A stretch of DNA of 64,000 nt from Microvelia longipes (lineage: Eukaryota > Arthropoda > Insecta > Hemiptera > Veliidae). A program made the position numbers and the translations under genes. Shown in pieces: positions 44,216 through 55,500 of this stretch. The notes below the pieces were generated by a model. That model ran no database searches. It was not told the DNA's origin and saw nothing but the letters and a program-made list of their open reading frames with translations. The DNA lies in assembly GCA_018340805.1 (NCBI GenBank), contig JACMZG010001911.1:29873290-29937289 (forward strand), read 5' to 3'. Positions within the stretch are counted from its first letter, which is position 1. Every line of letters begins with the position of its first letter.

Positions 44216-44484
44216 TCTTTTGGTTGGGTCCTGCCTCTCAAAAAATAAAAAAAAATGTTGCTCTAAACAACTTCTACTGGTCTGAAAAGGATTTTTAGCG
44301 AATGTATTTTTTTTTGGTGGGGTCCTCCTTATACATTTTGGGGGTGCCGCCCCCAGGAAAATTGACAGAAATTGATTCCTCTTGATATACTTAGAGGATA
44401 AAACTCCCAAAAAAATTAATATAATAGGCTCTAACCCCAATAATAAGAAACACTTTTTATTCCAACAGGAGAAAAAACATTTTT
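44216..44484. other. G- and T-rich unclassified sequence
   Basis: It contains GGTTGGGTCCTGCC and, about 100 bp later, the related GGTGGGGTCCTCC, suggesting an internal imperfect repeat. The 141-codon minus-strand frame over it has low-complexity composition and is not accepted as a gene. Confidence 0.4.
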
Positions 44485-44762
44485 TCACGTTTTATTGTTT
44501 TTTGACATTTTCGCTGCGTCATTATTCAAACCTATACCCATAAAGTGATTTTCTATAAAGTTTCAACTCTGTAGCATAAATACATTAAGAGCTACGATGA
44601 TAACAGACACACATGCACACAGACAGATAATTTTGCTTAAACCACTCAGGAGGCCTTAAAAACACCTTAAACGGATAATTCCGGTGGCATCCCAATTGTC
44701 AGATTTTCCGCAAACACAATACTTTTTTTACATACCTACGGTATAAATGAGGAAAAGTAATG
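44485..44762 (-). repeat. dispersed repeat D1, partial minus copy
   Basis: It shows GCTACGATGATAACAGACAC, GGATAATTCCGGTGGCATCC and ACATACCTACGGTATAAATG, then GAGGAAAAGTAA. The other half of D1 is absent. Confidence 0.75.
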
Positions 44763-46088
44763 AATATAATAACAGGAGTAAAAATAAACAATATATTTTC
44801 ATTATCATCAGGAAATATAATAATAATAATAAAACCTAAAACTTTTTAAATAAGACTCTGATGCTACCCTATCTAATTACTAATAGTTTAAAAGGATTTT
44901 ATATTTCTCTACTAAAAGAAAGTTTTACTAACAAAGTGACTTAAGTTTTAATATAATAAGGTGTTAGGTGTTGATTAAATTTATTCACCCTCAATGGTTT
45001 CCTTTCCTGCCTATAGGGAGGCTTCTTTTGATCAATCAATCATGAAAAACTTTCCAACATATATAGGCATATTATAACATAAAAGTACCTAGAAGAACAA
45101 TATACTTCTTATAGTTTGTTAATTCTAATTTAATAACTTCAGCAGAAACAAAAAATTACAGGGAAAGATTTTCCATAAGCTATATAACAGAGCCTTTCTG
45201 TTTAAAAGTTAAAGAAAATATCATTAATAACACTTCACTTAACATTTAAGTGTTTATCATTTTGTTAAATTCTTTTATATTCTTTGAGTAAGAAAGTTCG
45301 TAAATTATTTTACTAATATTATTCATTTTAATTTATAAATAAATATTATTTCTTCTTTACATAAAGTAACCAAGTATATTTGACAACTGATTTTTAAGTT
45401 TTACAGTATGCATTTACTTAGATAAGATAAATAAAGCTGGATCATTAGATGTAAAGAAAAACATACAAGGAAAAAAAGAGAAATAGAAACGGGTGTAAAA
45501 CACTGATAAAGTGCGAGCTTAAAAACACCTTCTCTGTTCTTTATTTTACTCGGTTTTATTTAATATAACAAGAAATATTTTATTTTTAATATTATTTTTT
45601 TGTCGCTAAGCTTGTTCATTTTTTTTCTTTTAATTATTCTTTTTTTCTCCAAATCCTCTTATAGCAAGTAAAATAAAAAACTGAAAAAAATGAAGGGAGG
45701 GAAAAACTGCTACTACTATAAAAGGCATAAAAACTTCGGTAAGAGATGGTTGGGGGTTTATGGACCCCTAGAATTGAAAAATAGAAGAGGTAAGAGCTTT
45801 GGATTCGTTAACTGTTTTTTAACAGAGATTTTAATTGTTTAGGCTTCCAGTTTTTAAAGGCTTTGAAGTACTTCGAATGACTAAAAAAAGGTTCTCAAAC
45901 GAAAATTCTTTTAATTGAAACCAAGTTTTTTTTTAGGGCGAGATTGGTAAAGAAACATAAAAATGTAGAAATTACAGAAAAATAATTAATATAATAAAGA
46001 AAACTAAAAAATTCTGCTCATTCGTGTTAGTATTTTTTTTAAATATATTATATGAAAACATATTCTACATACATACTATACATACATA
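44763..46088. other. AT-rich intergenic DNA
   Basis: No gene, RNA or repeat recognised apart from low-complexity A/T runs. Confidence 0.5.
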
Positions 46089-46150
46089 CATATATATTAT
46101 ATATATATATATATATAATATATTATATATATTATATATATATATATATA
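46089..46150. repeat. (TA)n microsatellite
   Basis: TA tract with several TTA slips, preceded by CATACATACA. Confidence 0.95.
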
Positions 46151-46239
46151 AGCTGTTGCTTAAAAAGATTTGTTACCTCTTGAACGAGGGCGTGATTGTA
46201 TTATTTTTCTCGGTGTACCTTTAGACTCCTTTTAACTAA

Positions 46240-46665
46240 TGAACTCAGCATTCTTTAAGTTTTCACTGGCATCGAAGCCTTCTCTACTCGTGTGAGTACA
46301 CACTAATAATATCCGTGAACTAGAGGCTCAAAACTCTTGAGTCATGAGCACCACATGGGGTTGCTCTTGTACGGGGCTTAATTTAAGCCAATCACCTCTA
46401 TTTTCTCTTCTTTTATGGTTTAACATCTATTAGGTTCATCTTCCTTGCAAGTTCCTACAGGTGAGTTGTCAGGCCCGCCAGTAGACACTCACCCAACACT
46501 TCACCATCTCGTCAGGTACACCCACTACACATCTTTCCTACGTGCTAGGGCAAACCTAGAAATTATCTCTCTTAATATGTTGTATTTATTCCCTACGTGC
46601 TGGGGCAAGACTCAGACCCAGCAATAATTATACTAGGTACTCTCTGTACTGAATAAAGAGCATAC
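46240..46665 (+). other. GC-richer unclassified segment, possibly retroelement end
   Basis: It is less AT-rich than its surroundings. It contains two related phrases, CCTACGTGCTAGGGCAA (46539) and CCCTACGTGCTGGGGCAA (46591), about 52 bp apart. An AATAAAGAGC near 46650 could be a polyadenylation signal. A 60-codon frame is present, but I do not recognise it. It may be an LTR or LINE 3' end. Confidence 0.35.
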
Positions 46666-46880
46666 ATTGAATTTTACTATTTTTTTATTGTATTTATAAT
46701 AAGGTTTCTTTTGAGTTTGATTATTCAGGGACTATAGTCTTATGTTGACTTATTTATTTCGTTTTTACCCCTGTTGGGTGCTAGTTCATGCCAACCCTCT
46801 ATCCAAATACAGTCCTACCTCTCATTCTCAAACTAGCTCTCCTTCGAGATGTCAGTGCTAGCGAAAGCTCACTGATCTCT

Positions 46881-46885
<5 letters not shown>

Positions 46886-46928
<43 letters not shown>
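46886..46928. repeat. (TA)n microsatellite
   Basis: TA tract followed by a short TG run. Confidence 0.95.
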
Positions 46929-48840
46929 GTGTGTGTGTTTTATAAAATAAGTACTCACAAAACCTTTATAAACATACTCAACAGGAGGTTTTTTGGAACG
47001 TGATGTTTCAACGAAAAGGTAGTCATAGTCTCGGATTTAAACAACTTACAACGGAGCGACAGATTAAGCCAATTTTTCTAAGGAGTACGTAACCCTTGTA
47101 AAAGTAGGATTACAAATATAAATATAATAATAACTACACCAACAACCACCATCTAGTTATAAATCATTATTATTTTCTTTAAAAGGAAGTTTTAAATTCA
47201 TTTTACCAAAAAGAGAAAACAATACAAAATGTGGAAGAAGTTTTAAAAATAGATTTCAGGAACTCTTGGCAGTTTACGTTTTTTCTTAGTTCTCAGTATA
47301 CTCGAAACCCTGCTCTTAGCTTGAGTATATCTAAACACTCAGCAGGCTGGAAGAAGAAGGATGTTTTAAAACTTCGATAAATTGAAGAAAACAAAGATTG
47401 GCTTAAAGGAGTCTTATAAACAAGTTCCGGAAAAATAAGGAAAAAACGAAGCTAAAACAAATTAAACTGGGTTTTTGGAACGGGAGAAGATACTTCACTA
47501 AAAAACATGGTTAGGAGAGAATTGTTATTTATAGCTTCTTTTTCTTCTTCGGTATCTATGGTAAACACGAAAACACTTGTTTGTGCTATTAACAAACATG
47601 GAATCTTTTTATATACTCAATTATTTCCACGCTTTTAAGAGGGAAATGATGTCAAAAACAATGTGTATAATTTATTAAACTCATTATAAATCTGAATAAT
47701 ATTAATGAATTGTCGTTTACCTTAAAGCAATGGTATAAATCACTTGTTATGAGTCATGTATAATTTATATCTTCCTGCATCTAGAAACCGTAGTCGAATT
47801 TCAACTTGTTTATTTATGCTAAAATTAAACTCTAAAGAATCTGCTCAGAACGGAAGGATAATTAAATTAAGAACACACAATACTTCTCTTAACTTGAGTA
47901 AAGAAAAATTTAATGCAGTAAATCACAATTAAAAGTCGTATTAATAGAAAAAAAGTTTCGAACATAATTTAAGGCATGTCATTAGGATTTGCTAAAGCAG
48001 CTAATAACTCGTTTTTAAGTTCTTTTTATTCATAAAAGCAAACAAAACATATGCTGTAAAAAAACAACAGATTTATTTTTTTGCGTATTGGGGAAGATTA
48101 CGCAAGGCTCTAAACGAGCATTATCATTATTATTATTGGGAAAGATGCAATGAGCTAAGCAGATAATTTAATAGTAGTGCAATATATGAGTATTTAAATA
48201 TTTACTTTATTTTATATTATGTTTAATAATTGCCATTATCATGATCTACTTCTTAAATAACAACATTTCCTAATATAATTTTAATGACATTTTTCTTATA
48301 TTTAATTCCTATGTAAAGCAAATGTGTATGGAGATTTGCTACGTAGAGTTTTATTAAAATTTTATTTATTTATTTAAACTTTTTTTAAAGCACGTAATAA
48401 AGTAGTGTTCTTTAAGAGAATTTGAGTTTAATAATATATTTGATATTAATTATTAAAAATTTAGGTTATTAAATTTAGTTTACATTATTATTATGATGTA
48501 GTATGCATGTACACATACTTTTTAAAGTTTATAGTTATTGTGAAAGTTAATTTTATGTTTGAAATGAGTTTATGTTTTTTGTATGTTAAAGTTTCTTTTT
48601 ATGATGTATAAAATTAAACTGTAAATATTCATTTGTTCATATAGAGCAACTTCAGGCAGAAGGTCTAGGCCATGCCTTACTATGTTAAAACTATTTGTTG
48701 AATTTATAAATATAAAATTATTTATAAACATAAAAATAAATAAATCAATAGTAAAGAGGTATTTTAATATAAGAGAGGAATAACTGATCAAGAATTTACA
48801 TTTTCTTTTTGGTTTTCTTATCAATAAAAAAATGATTATG
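46929..48840. other. AT-rich intergenic DNA
   Basis: No convincing gene. The 111-codon minus frame at 48570-48905 runs through AT-rich DNA and into the SINE, so it is rejected. Confidence 0.5.
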
Positions 48841-49070
48841 AGGTATGCCTCCGTGGCCATGATCGTAAAGGCGTTCGATTTCGGCACCGGAGGTCCGGGG
48901 TTCACAGCCCGGGCTATGCTCTAAGATTTTATGAATAGTATTTGTATTAAAAAGATTTCGCCAACTTTAATTAATTCTTAGAGTGTAGTAGATGCTACCC
49001 ACCTGAGGTGGATCCCGCAGGGTGTGAATACCCTGATGGACCGAAAGGCCCTAAAACGGGCATTTTATTT
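48841..49070 (+). mobile_element. tRNA-like SINE S1, best plus-strand copy
   Basis: The head reads GCCTCCGTGGCCATGATCGT and GATTTCGGCACCGGAGG. GGGGTTCACAGCCCGGGCT follows as a box-B or T-arm-like element. The body reads TTTCGCCAACTTTAATTAAT and CCACCTGAGGTGGATCCC. The end is CCGAAAGGCCCTAAAACGGG, followed by TTTTATTTTATTTT. Length is about 230 bp with no ORF. It is almost the same as the minus copy at 22126-22345. Confidence 0.8.
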
Positions 49071-49849
49071 TATTTTATTTTTATGAGGTATAGGAAGCAC
49101 GAATTAATTAAAGAACATTGATGTAAGAAATCACTTATTGAGTAATCAAGTGCAAAGTAAATTTTAACATTTTTATCTTTTTGAAGTTAACACGTTTTGC
49201 TGGCAGTTTTTTTGCACATGCACATAGAGATAAACATTGATGCTCTCGAATTAGAAAGCAGCGAACTTATTTAAATAAAGTAGATATCCGATAACTTAAA
49301 CGAAAAATAAACAAATTATTTTACTTAAAATAAAAAAAAAATCAGCAAAGGTATCATACAAATAAACTCAGAACAAACAATAACTCAAATGTGACAACTC
49401 GAACACAATAGAAGAAAGACCATATAACTGTAATATTTAAACCAAATTTACCACTTGAAACCGAAAGGTAGAGTGATATTTAAGCACTTGTCGCCTGTCT
49501 TATTCGACCGTAACAAATAGGGTGTAAATCGATAAGTTTAAACTAAACATGTCCTTTACTAAGTTTACTAAGACTTGGGTATAACTGCCTTTAGAGCAAC
49601 CACATCTATACAGTTCAATATTCCTGAGTCAGTTTACTTTGCTACAATATTTACACACCACTTCAACGTCTAAGCAATACGGGATAAAAGGTTTATGAGA
49701 TATAATTTTAAAATATGATTTCCTTCAAGTGATGGCAAATCCAAAAAAATTAATATACAATATGTTAAAATGAAAACAAATTGTGTAAGGGGTAACTCGT
49801 ACAACTAAACCTAAAGATTGATTTTTGTACTAATTTTTAACTCTCTTTA
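49071..49849. other. intergenic, nothing recognised
   Basis: AT-rich DNA with no supported feature. Confidence 0.5.
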
Positions 49850-50075
49850 AACATAAAGACACAAACAGACCAACAACTTTGTGAAAACCACATAAAAGGT
49901 CTTAAAAACACCTAAAACGGATAATTCAGACGACAACCTGAATTATGATATCACGTTAGCTAAAAAATCTAAACTCGGTATGCCCCCTGAATTATATGAT
50001 TCAGGTGTTTGGAAAATGTCAAAATAGTTTTCACAAAGTTGTCGGTCTGTATGTGTGGGTTTAGAGAATTTTGAA
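49850..50075. repeat. two short D1 fragments facing each other
   Basis: 49850-49945 is a minus fragment (AAACATAAAGACACAAACAG, CTAAAACGGATAATTCAG). 49990-50075 is a plus fragment (ATTCAGGTGTTTGGAAAATG, CACAAAGTTGTCGGTCTGTA). Together they form an imperfect foldback. Confidence 0.6.
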
Positions 50076-50861
50076 ACATATACCAATCAATCTTGGTGAT
50101 ACCAACATCAGAGTGGTGGTATCAACTCTGGATTCATTCAATTGAGCGATCCAAAAACATAAATTACCATTTTCCTAGCAACAAATTTTTGCACATTTGA
50201 AAAATTTACTGCCACAACTGGGTTAATGAAGTCATTAATACCTGGTTTTCAATAGGGTTCATGTCCTCTCTAACGTTAATTTTGTGCCAAGTTTGATTTA
50301 AAAATAGCATTCCATTCGAGAGATAGCGTGTGCAAGTGGATTCCGCTAAAAATATAAATAAATATATAAAGTTTCGCAAAAACTTATTTTTCGTCATCGG
50401 GTACCTCTGAAACGGATGTTGGACAAACTCTTGGCCATCTCCCCAACCACACAAGCCATCCCATTAGAGATTTCTTAAAAAGAAAATTCGCTAAAAGAAA
50501 TAGGTAGTTAAATAAAAATATATAATAAGTACTTAAAATGATGTTTACAAAGATAAGAAAGGTATTTCGGATGTTTTCTTTGTCGAAATACGCTTTTAGT
50601 ACTAATATTTCCTTTAAAAATATATACCTAATTTCATTTTTTATGTTAACATAAATATATAACTTACTCCGACCTCTTAAAGGAAGATCTGAATTTAGAA
50701 TTATTGAAAATTCTAATAAAAATTCTATTTTTTAAGTTATGTTAATTTAAAAAAAGATTTTTTTAGTTCTCGCTATAAAATCTGAAAGCATACTGCAGAT
50801 AGTAAAGGTAATAGGAGTTCGAACCAAAATGTTGAAGCCCTTGCATCAGCCTGTTTCTTTA
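50076..50861. other. intergenic, no supported gene
   Basis: An 82-codon minus frame at 50206-50454 has no recognisable domain. The rest is AT-rich. Confidence 0.4.
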
Positions 50862-51010
50862 AAAAGGAAACGGTGCCATGTAATATTCATTGTACAACAG
50901 AGGCACTAAGGGTCCACCCTGCGGGACGCCTAGGCAGGGACAACTACCACATCCTTCTAGCTCCGTTCTAGAGCCTACCCTAAGGGGAAACTCTAACTTA
51001 TTTTTACCTC
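50862..51010 (-). mobile_element. LINE reverse-transcriptase fragment
   Basis: The minus strand reads KLEFPLRVGSRTELEGCG, then PCLGVPQGGPLVPLLYN. G-V-P-Q-G-x-x-L-x-P-L-L-Y-N is the conserved RT motif just before the catalytic YxDD in jockey/I-type non-LTR elements. Only about 45 codons remain and no YxDD is found, so it is a decayed fragment. Confidence 0.7.
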
Positions 51011-51599
51011 ACCAACCATTAAGCGCCTCCTTTTAATTTTTCCAGTAATCTTTTTTAACTACATTAAATTTTAATTGGAAAGAAAAAGGGACTAGATGGT
51101 AAAAAATGTTTTGATTACGTAGTACATACAAATTAAGAATAAGTAATAAGCAATTTTCTCCTTTTGGACCATTAATTTTTAATTATTAGATTATTTTTAA
51201 GAAGGAACGGTAATCGGGACAGTCGTAAAATATTTAAGAGATCCGAGAAGAACAATAAATTTTACTTAACACCATTATCCATCATGAAAAAAAAAAACTC
51301 ACGAAATTTTTCTAATTAAGACAAAGTGCTTATAAAAAGGTCAACGACTTAAAACTTTTACAAATTTATTTATTCAAGAAATACTCGTTTTATCGAATTT
51401 AATTCTATAACTAAAATTTATTTAATTTTATAAGCTTGTTTGTTGTAATTAAATGTTTTTTTTCGTATATATTTTTTATTCGAAACTTGGGGCCGATTCG
51501 CGACCACGTTGTTGTTGTCTTATACTGCCAAAAAATTAGCAAAGTCTCAATTCAATAGGATAACATTTAGACTTTTAAAGATTAAAAAATGTATTTCTG
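51011..51599. other. AT-rich intergenic DNA
   Basis: Nothing recognised. Confidence 0.5.
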
Positions 51600-51950
51600 T
51601 CATTAGATAATAATAGAACTAATGCTGACAATGAGCTGAAACTTAGCACACTTTTATGTAGTCTTCTGAAAGACTACTGCTGAATTTTAAATTGATCCAA
51701 TATTTGAATTGTGTTTATGAATTATTTTACGGAAAAACACTAGACCTAAAGGTATTTTGACCAAGTTTTAAATCTCAAGCATAAACACATTGGGAGCTAC
51801 TACAGTGACAGTCACATATTCAGACATCTAGGTAAAACCAATCAAAAGGTCTTAAAACACCTGTAACTCATAATTGACGTGAGTGCATATTTTTAAATAT
51901 TTAGTGCATTGCATATTTTTATACGAGGATAATACAAAGTGAGGAAAAGT
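51600..51950 (-). repeat. diverged D1 copy
   Basis: It shows ACTAATGCTGACAATGAGCT, then GAGCTACTACAGTGACAG-like, AAGGTCTTAAAACACC and AAGTGAGGAAAAGTAA. It is more decayed than the other copies. Confidence 0.55.
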
Positions 51951-53097
51951 AAACAGTAAATTTCTAAATTAAATGAGAAAATAAAAAATCCTGAATATTT
52001 TATAATACATTTTAAGGAAAACTAAGGATAAAAAAACACTTAACGTTTAAAGTGTATTTCAAGCAAGCAAAGTATGTTGTTCAATTTCTATTATTATTAT
52101 GGAAAGGTAAGATGAAAGGAAAGATTAATATCAAAAATTAATGTAGCGTGCAGTGTGGATACTTGAGTACCATGCTTGAGAAATAACTTAATAGAACACG
52201 TGAGTCAAATAAATTACAACACGTGTCGTAGATTGTTTTCCTTATACTGCTTACGACGGGTAGAAGTTAATAAAATGTCTTTATCGTTTTGTTAATGCAG
52301 CAAATAAAGTAGAAGATTACCAGAGAAACAGTATTACGTTGTATCTAGAAAGCTAAAAATGATAAAAGATAAAAACGTAGAAACTGTATCGAATTTTAGG
52401 GTGTGCTTGTTTGATTTAACACTTTGCGAAGTTTGGATTTAGAATGGGTTGAGAACCACTAGAAAATTGAGATCTTGAGTAAAGGGATAAGTGGTGGCCG
52501 TAAAGTCCAAACTGTTGAGGGGAATTTCCATCTCTTGACAACTCGGCCGTGAGTAATAATACGGTATGAAAAAGAGATTTTCATGAGTGAGCCTTTACAT
52601 ACAGGTATGCTTAACCCCACACACACTCAGTAAAGGTAATTTCTAACCTCTCCTGAACCAGGATAAAGAGGAACACATGGACATTTTTTTAAAGGTTTCC
52701 CTTTATCCTATATGGCTACAGTTTTTATTCTGGTACTCAAACAGCAATCGCAGTATTTCAATTTTCATATTTTTCAGAAATAAACAAACGAGATTTAATA
52801 GCAACAATATAAGAAGACTTTGCCCTTTTGCCTTCCACGACACGACGCTTCTCATCCACAATATTCTTTGGTCTATCATAACCTGATAATATTTTAAGAC
52901 AGCATACAGCAACAAAATTAGCAAATCTCCTAATTTATTAGTAAAAACCCCTTTTTGGTTTACACAAAATTATCACATTTATTTATATTAAAGTCACATA
53001 ATATTATATGTATGCATATTAAACTATATAATATGTCAAACGATATAATCAGAATTAAAACAAATATTATTTGTATTTTTTAACAAACTCTCACACA

Positions 53098-53098
<1 letters not shown>
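51951..53098. other. intergenic, no supported gene
   Basis: Opposing frames near 52677-52924 overlap each other and lack domain features. No gene accepted. Confidence 0.45.
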
Positions 53099-53179
<81 letters not shown>

Positions 53180-53190
53180 CATATATAATA
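53099..53190. repeat. (TA)n microsatellite
   Basis: TA tract with central and terminal slips, preceded by CACACACGCA, the same lead-in as at 60238. Confidence 0.95.
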
Positions 53191-55500
53191 GTCTAAGGCT
53201 AAAATTTATTTCAATTTGGCACAAAGCAAAAAATTTCTATTGGCATGCATTACTCCATGGCGCAGAATAAAACAATTATCAATCTAACTTAATTTAAGTA
53301 AAAAAAAGTTTAAAATTTAAACGTTAAAAGGGCTAGAAAATACAATTAAGACAAGCATGTCTCTGTCGGTCACTTTCTCATCAGCCGTCTTGGAGGATAA
53401 TCTGGAACCAACTGTAGGAATTAGAATAAAGGAATCAATCTAATACCTGGAACTAAGGTGTTAGAATGATCTGATAAAAATTGACGAAAGCATCCATCAC
53501 GGGATCGGCATAGGTTGCGGACCAAGGGTACTTGAAGGTTATCATGAAGGGTTTGGTCGGAAACATAGAAGAGAGCATTTGTGATGGTTCTAAGGATTTT
53601 GGATTAAAGAGTTTAGAGTATAATGGAGGGTTTAGTACGATTAAACAAAGATTAAGTCCAAGCTGGCTTTAGAATCGAATTGTACATTGGAAGCAGTAAA
53701 CCGATAGCAAAATTTAAAAGCTTAAATACGTAAAACGTGAGGTATAAAACAGACACTTTAAAACGCAAATTAAAATAAAATAAAACAATAAAATACTTGT
53801 CTTGGGACAATGTCAGCAACAGCCACATTTTTACCCAGTATAACATTTTCGTTAATACATTCATTTCATTTTCCAAATAAAGAAGCTTTTATTTTCCAAT
53901 GAAATTTTAAATATAAAATTATATTTTTTAATTTATTTTTAAGGTTTATACTCCGATATTAACTTTTGTTTAACAAAAAATATATCTCAAGTAGTAAGGC
54001 AGGAAAATAAAATATTTGAAACTTAAAAAAATAAAAATACAATAAAATAAGCAAAAAATATTATATATTAATTTATGTTTCGTAAATGTAAGGATCTTGA
54101 TCATCATACACTTAACTAGAGACTAGCAACGAATTCACCCACTGTTATATACCTTCTATCTGACGCTCTCGTATTTCTCCCGACATTCTATATCCAATCC
54201 TTACAACACACTATCTCATTTCAAGCTGTCTTTTTATGTCGTTCTTTAAACCCAGGATTATTTAGTGTAAGGCAAAAAAACAGTTTTTGTCCTAATTAAA
54301 AAATATCATATGTTAATTTTGTATCCTTTCCATGCACTGTCAAAAACTCGAGCAGGAATCGCTGCTATGGATCTATTAAAAATAAGAGTGTATAAGACAA
54401 AAACAATTATAAATACACATAGTTGACGCATACCAGATTCATTTAAACAAAGATAATCCCCTATAGATTAATTCCAAAAAGAAGTAAGAATTTCTCTAAG
54501 ATGGATAATGGGTAAAACAAGTTACATATCAATATATTTTATGGATGCTTTAATCAAGAGTCCGTGTCAGAGTATTCACTTGCATCACGTAAATGTTAAA
54601 AATGCACACGCTTTTATCATTGAAGACTGATTTTAGGACAACAACAAGTTTTTCATTGAAACTATAAAAATAATTTTATACGGTTTAGTAATATTCTAAA
54701 ATATAAAATTTTTATTTTTCTACTGAAGAACAATAACTTAAATTCAGGAAAAAATAGTTTTCATAAGCTCCGACTCTTGATTTTCCATCCATCCCATCAG
54801 TGATTTTTTTTCCAAACCAAATACTCTACTGCGTTTCTGTACCTAGGCGTAAATAGGTATAAGTAGGCCAACCTTTACTGTAAAAACCCAAACATCTTTA
54901 CTTAATTACTTAATCTTAGGCTTCATCAGAAATTGGTAAGCATGCATATTTCACTTTGTCCTATTCGGCTCAGGAAAAGAATAACAACACAAAATCAATT
55001 ATATTTTCAGTATTTTTGATCAGTAGAGTCGATCTGTTCTGAGTCTAGTCCTAATTTTTTTTAAAAAACCCCTACTTTTTTGGCAAAGCCATAAACATCC
55101 ACTAAATGATGTTTAAAATTCAATCAAAATCAAAGAAGTTACATTTTGGCGACTCTCACTACAACAGGTAACCTTATCTCAAAAAACATGCACCAAGCAC
55201 CAGTTAATCTAGTGTCGTCAATCTACAAACCCTGCCACGAGAAACTAAAAATAGAAACACTACAAAATCAATCCCCGCCAAATTTTAAATATTCCTGAAA
55301 TCTGAATAGTGGGCATAACTAAAATAAAATTCGTTACAGTCATCAGCACATTTAATGACGTCATGAAAAACATGAAACTTGAAATATCATTTAAACAAAG
55401 AAGTGCCGCGTTTTAAGATAGCAACTTAAATTAATTGTGACTGATTTCAGCTATGTTAGACCATACTTATAAGCGCAAAAGCCAAATTTATATACGTTTG
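53191..55500. other. intergenic, no supported gene
   Basis: A moderately GC-rich part at 53340-53560 contains CTCATCAGCCGTCTTGGAGG but no recognisable frame. Otherwise it is AT-rich. Confidence 0.4.

Noticed and set aside
44063..44488. 141-codon minus-strand ORF
   Set aside because: It runs antisense through the Penelope tail and a T-rich low-complexity stretch; the Phe/Lys/Pro composition reflects base composition.
48841..48920. Functional tRNA gene
   Set aside because: The box-B-like T-arm is good, but the acceptor and anticodon arms do not fold convincingly and the sequence is repeated with a common body and tail, as in a SINE.
52677..52924. Overlapping ORFs on both strands
   Set aside because: Mutually antisense frames in AT-rich DNA; neither has recognisable domains or protein-like codon use.
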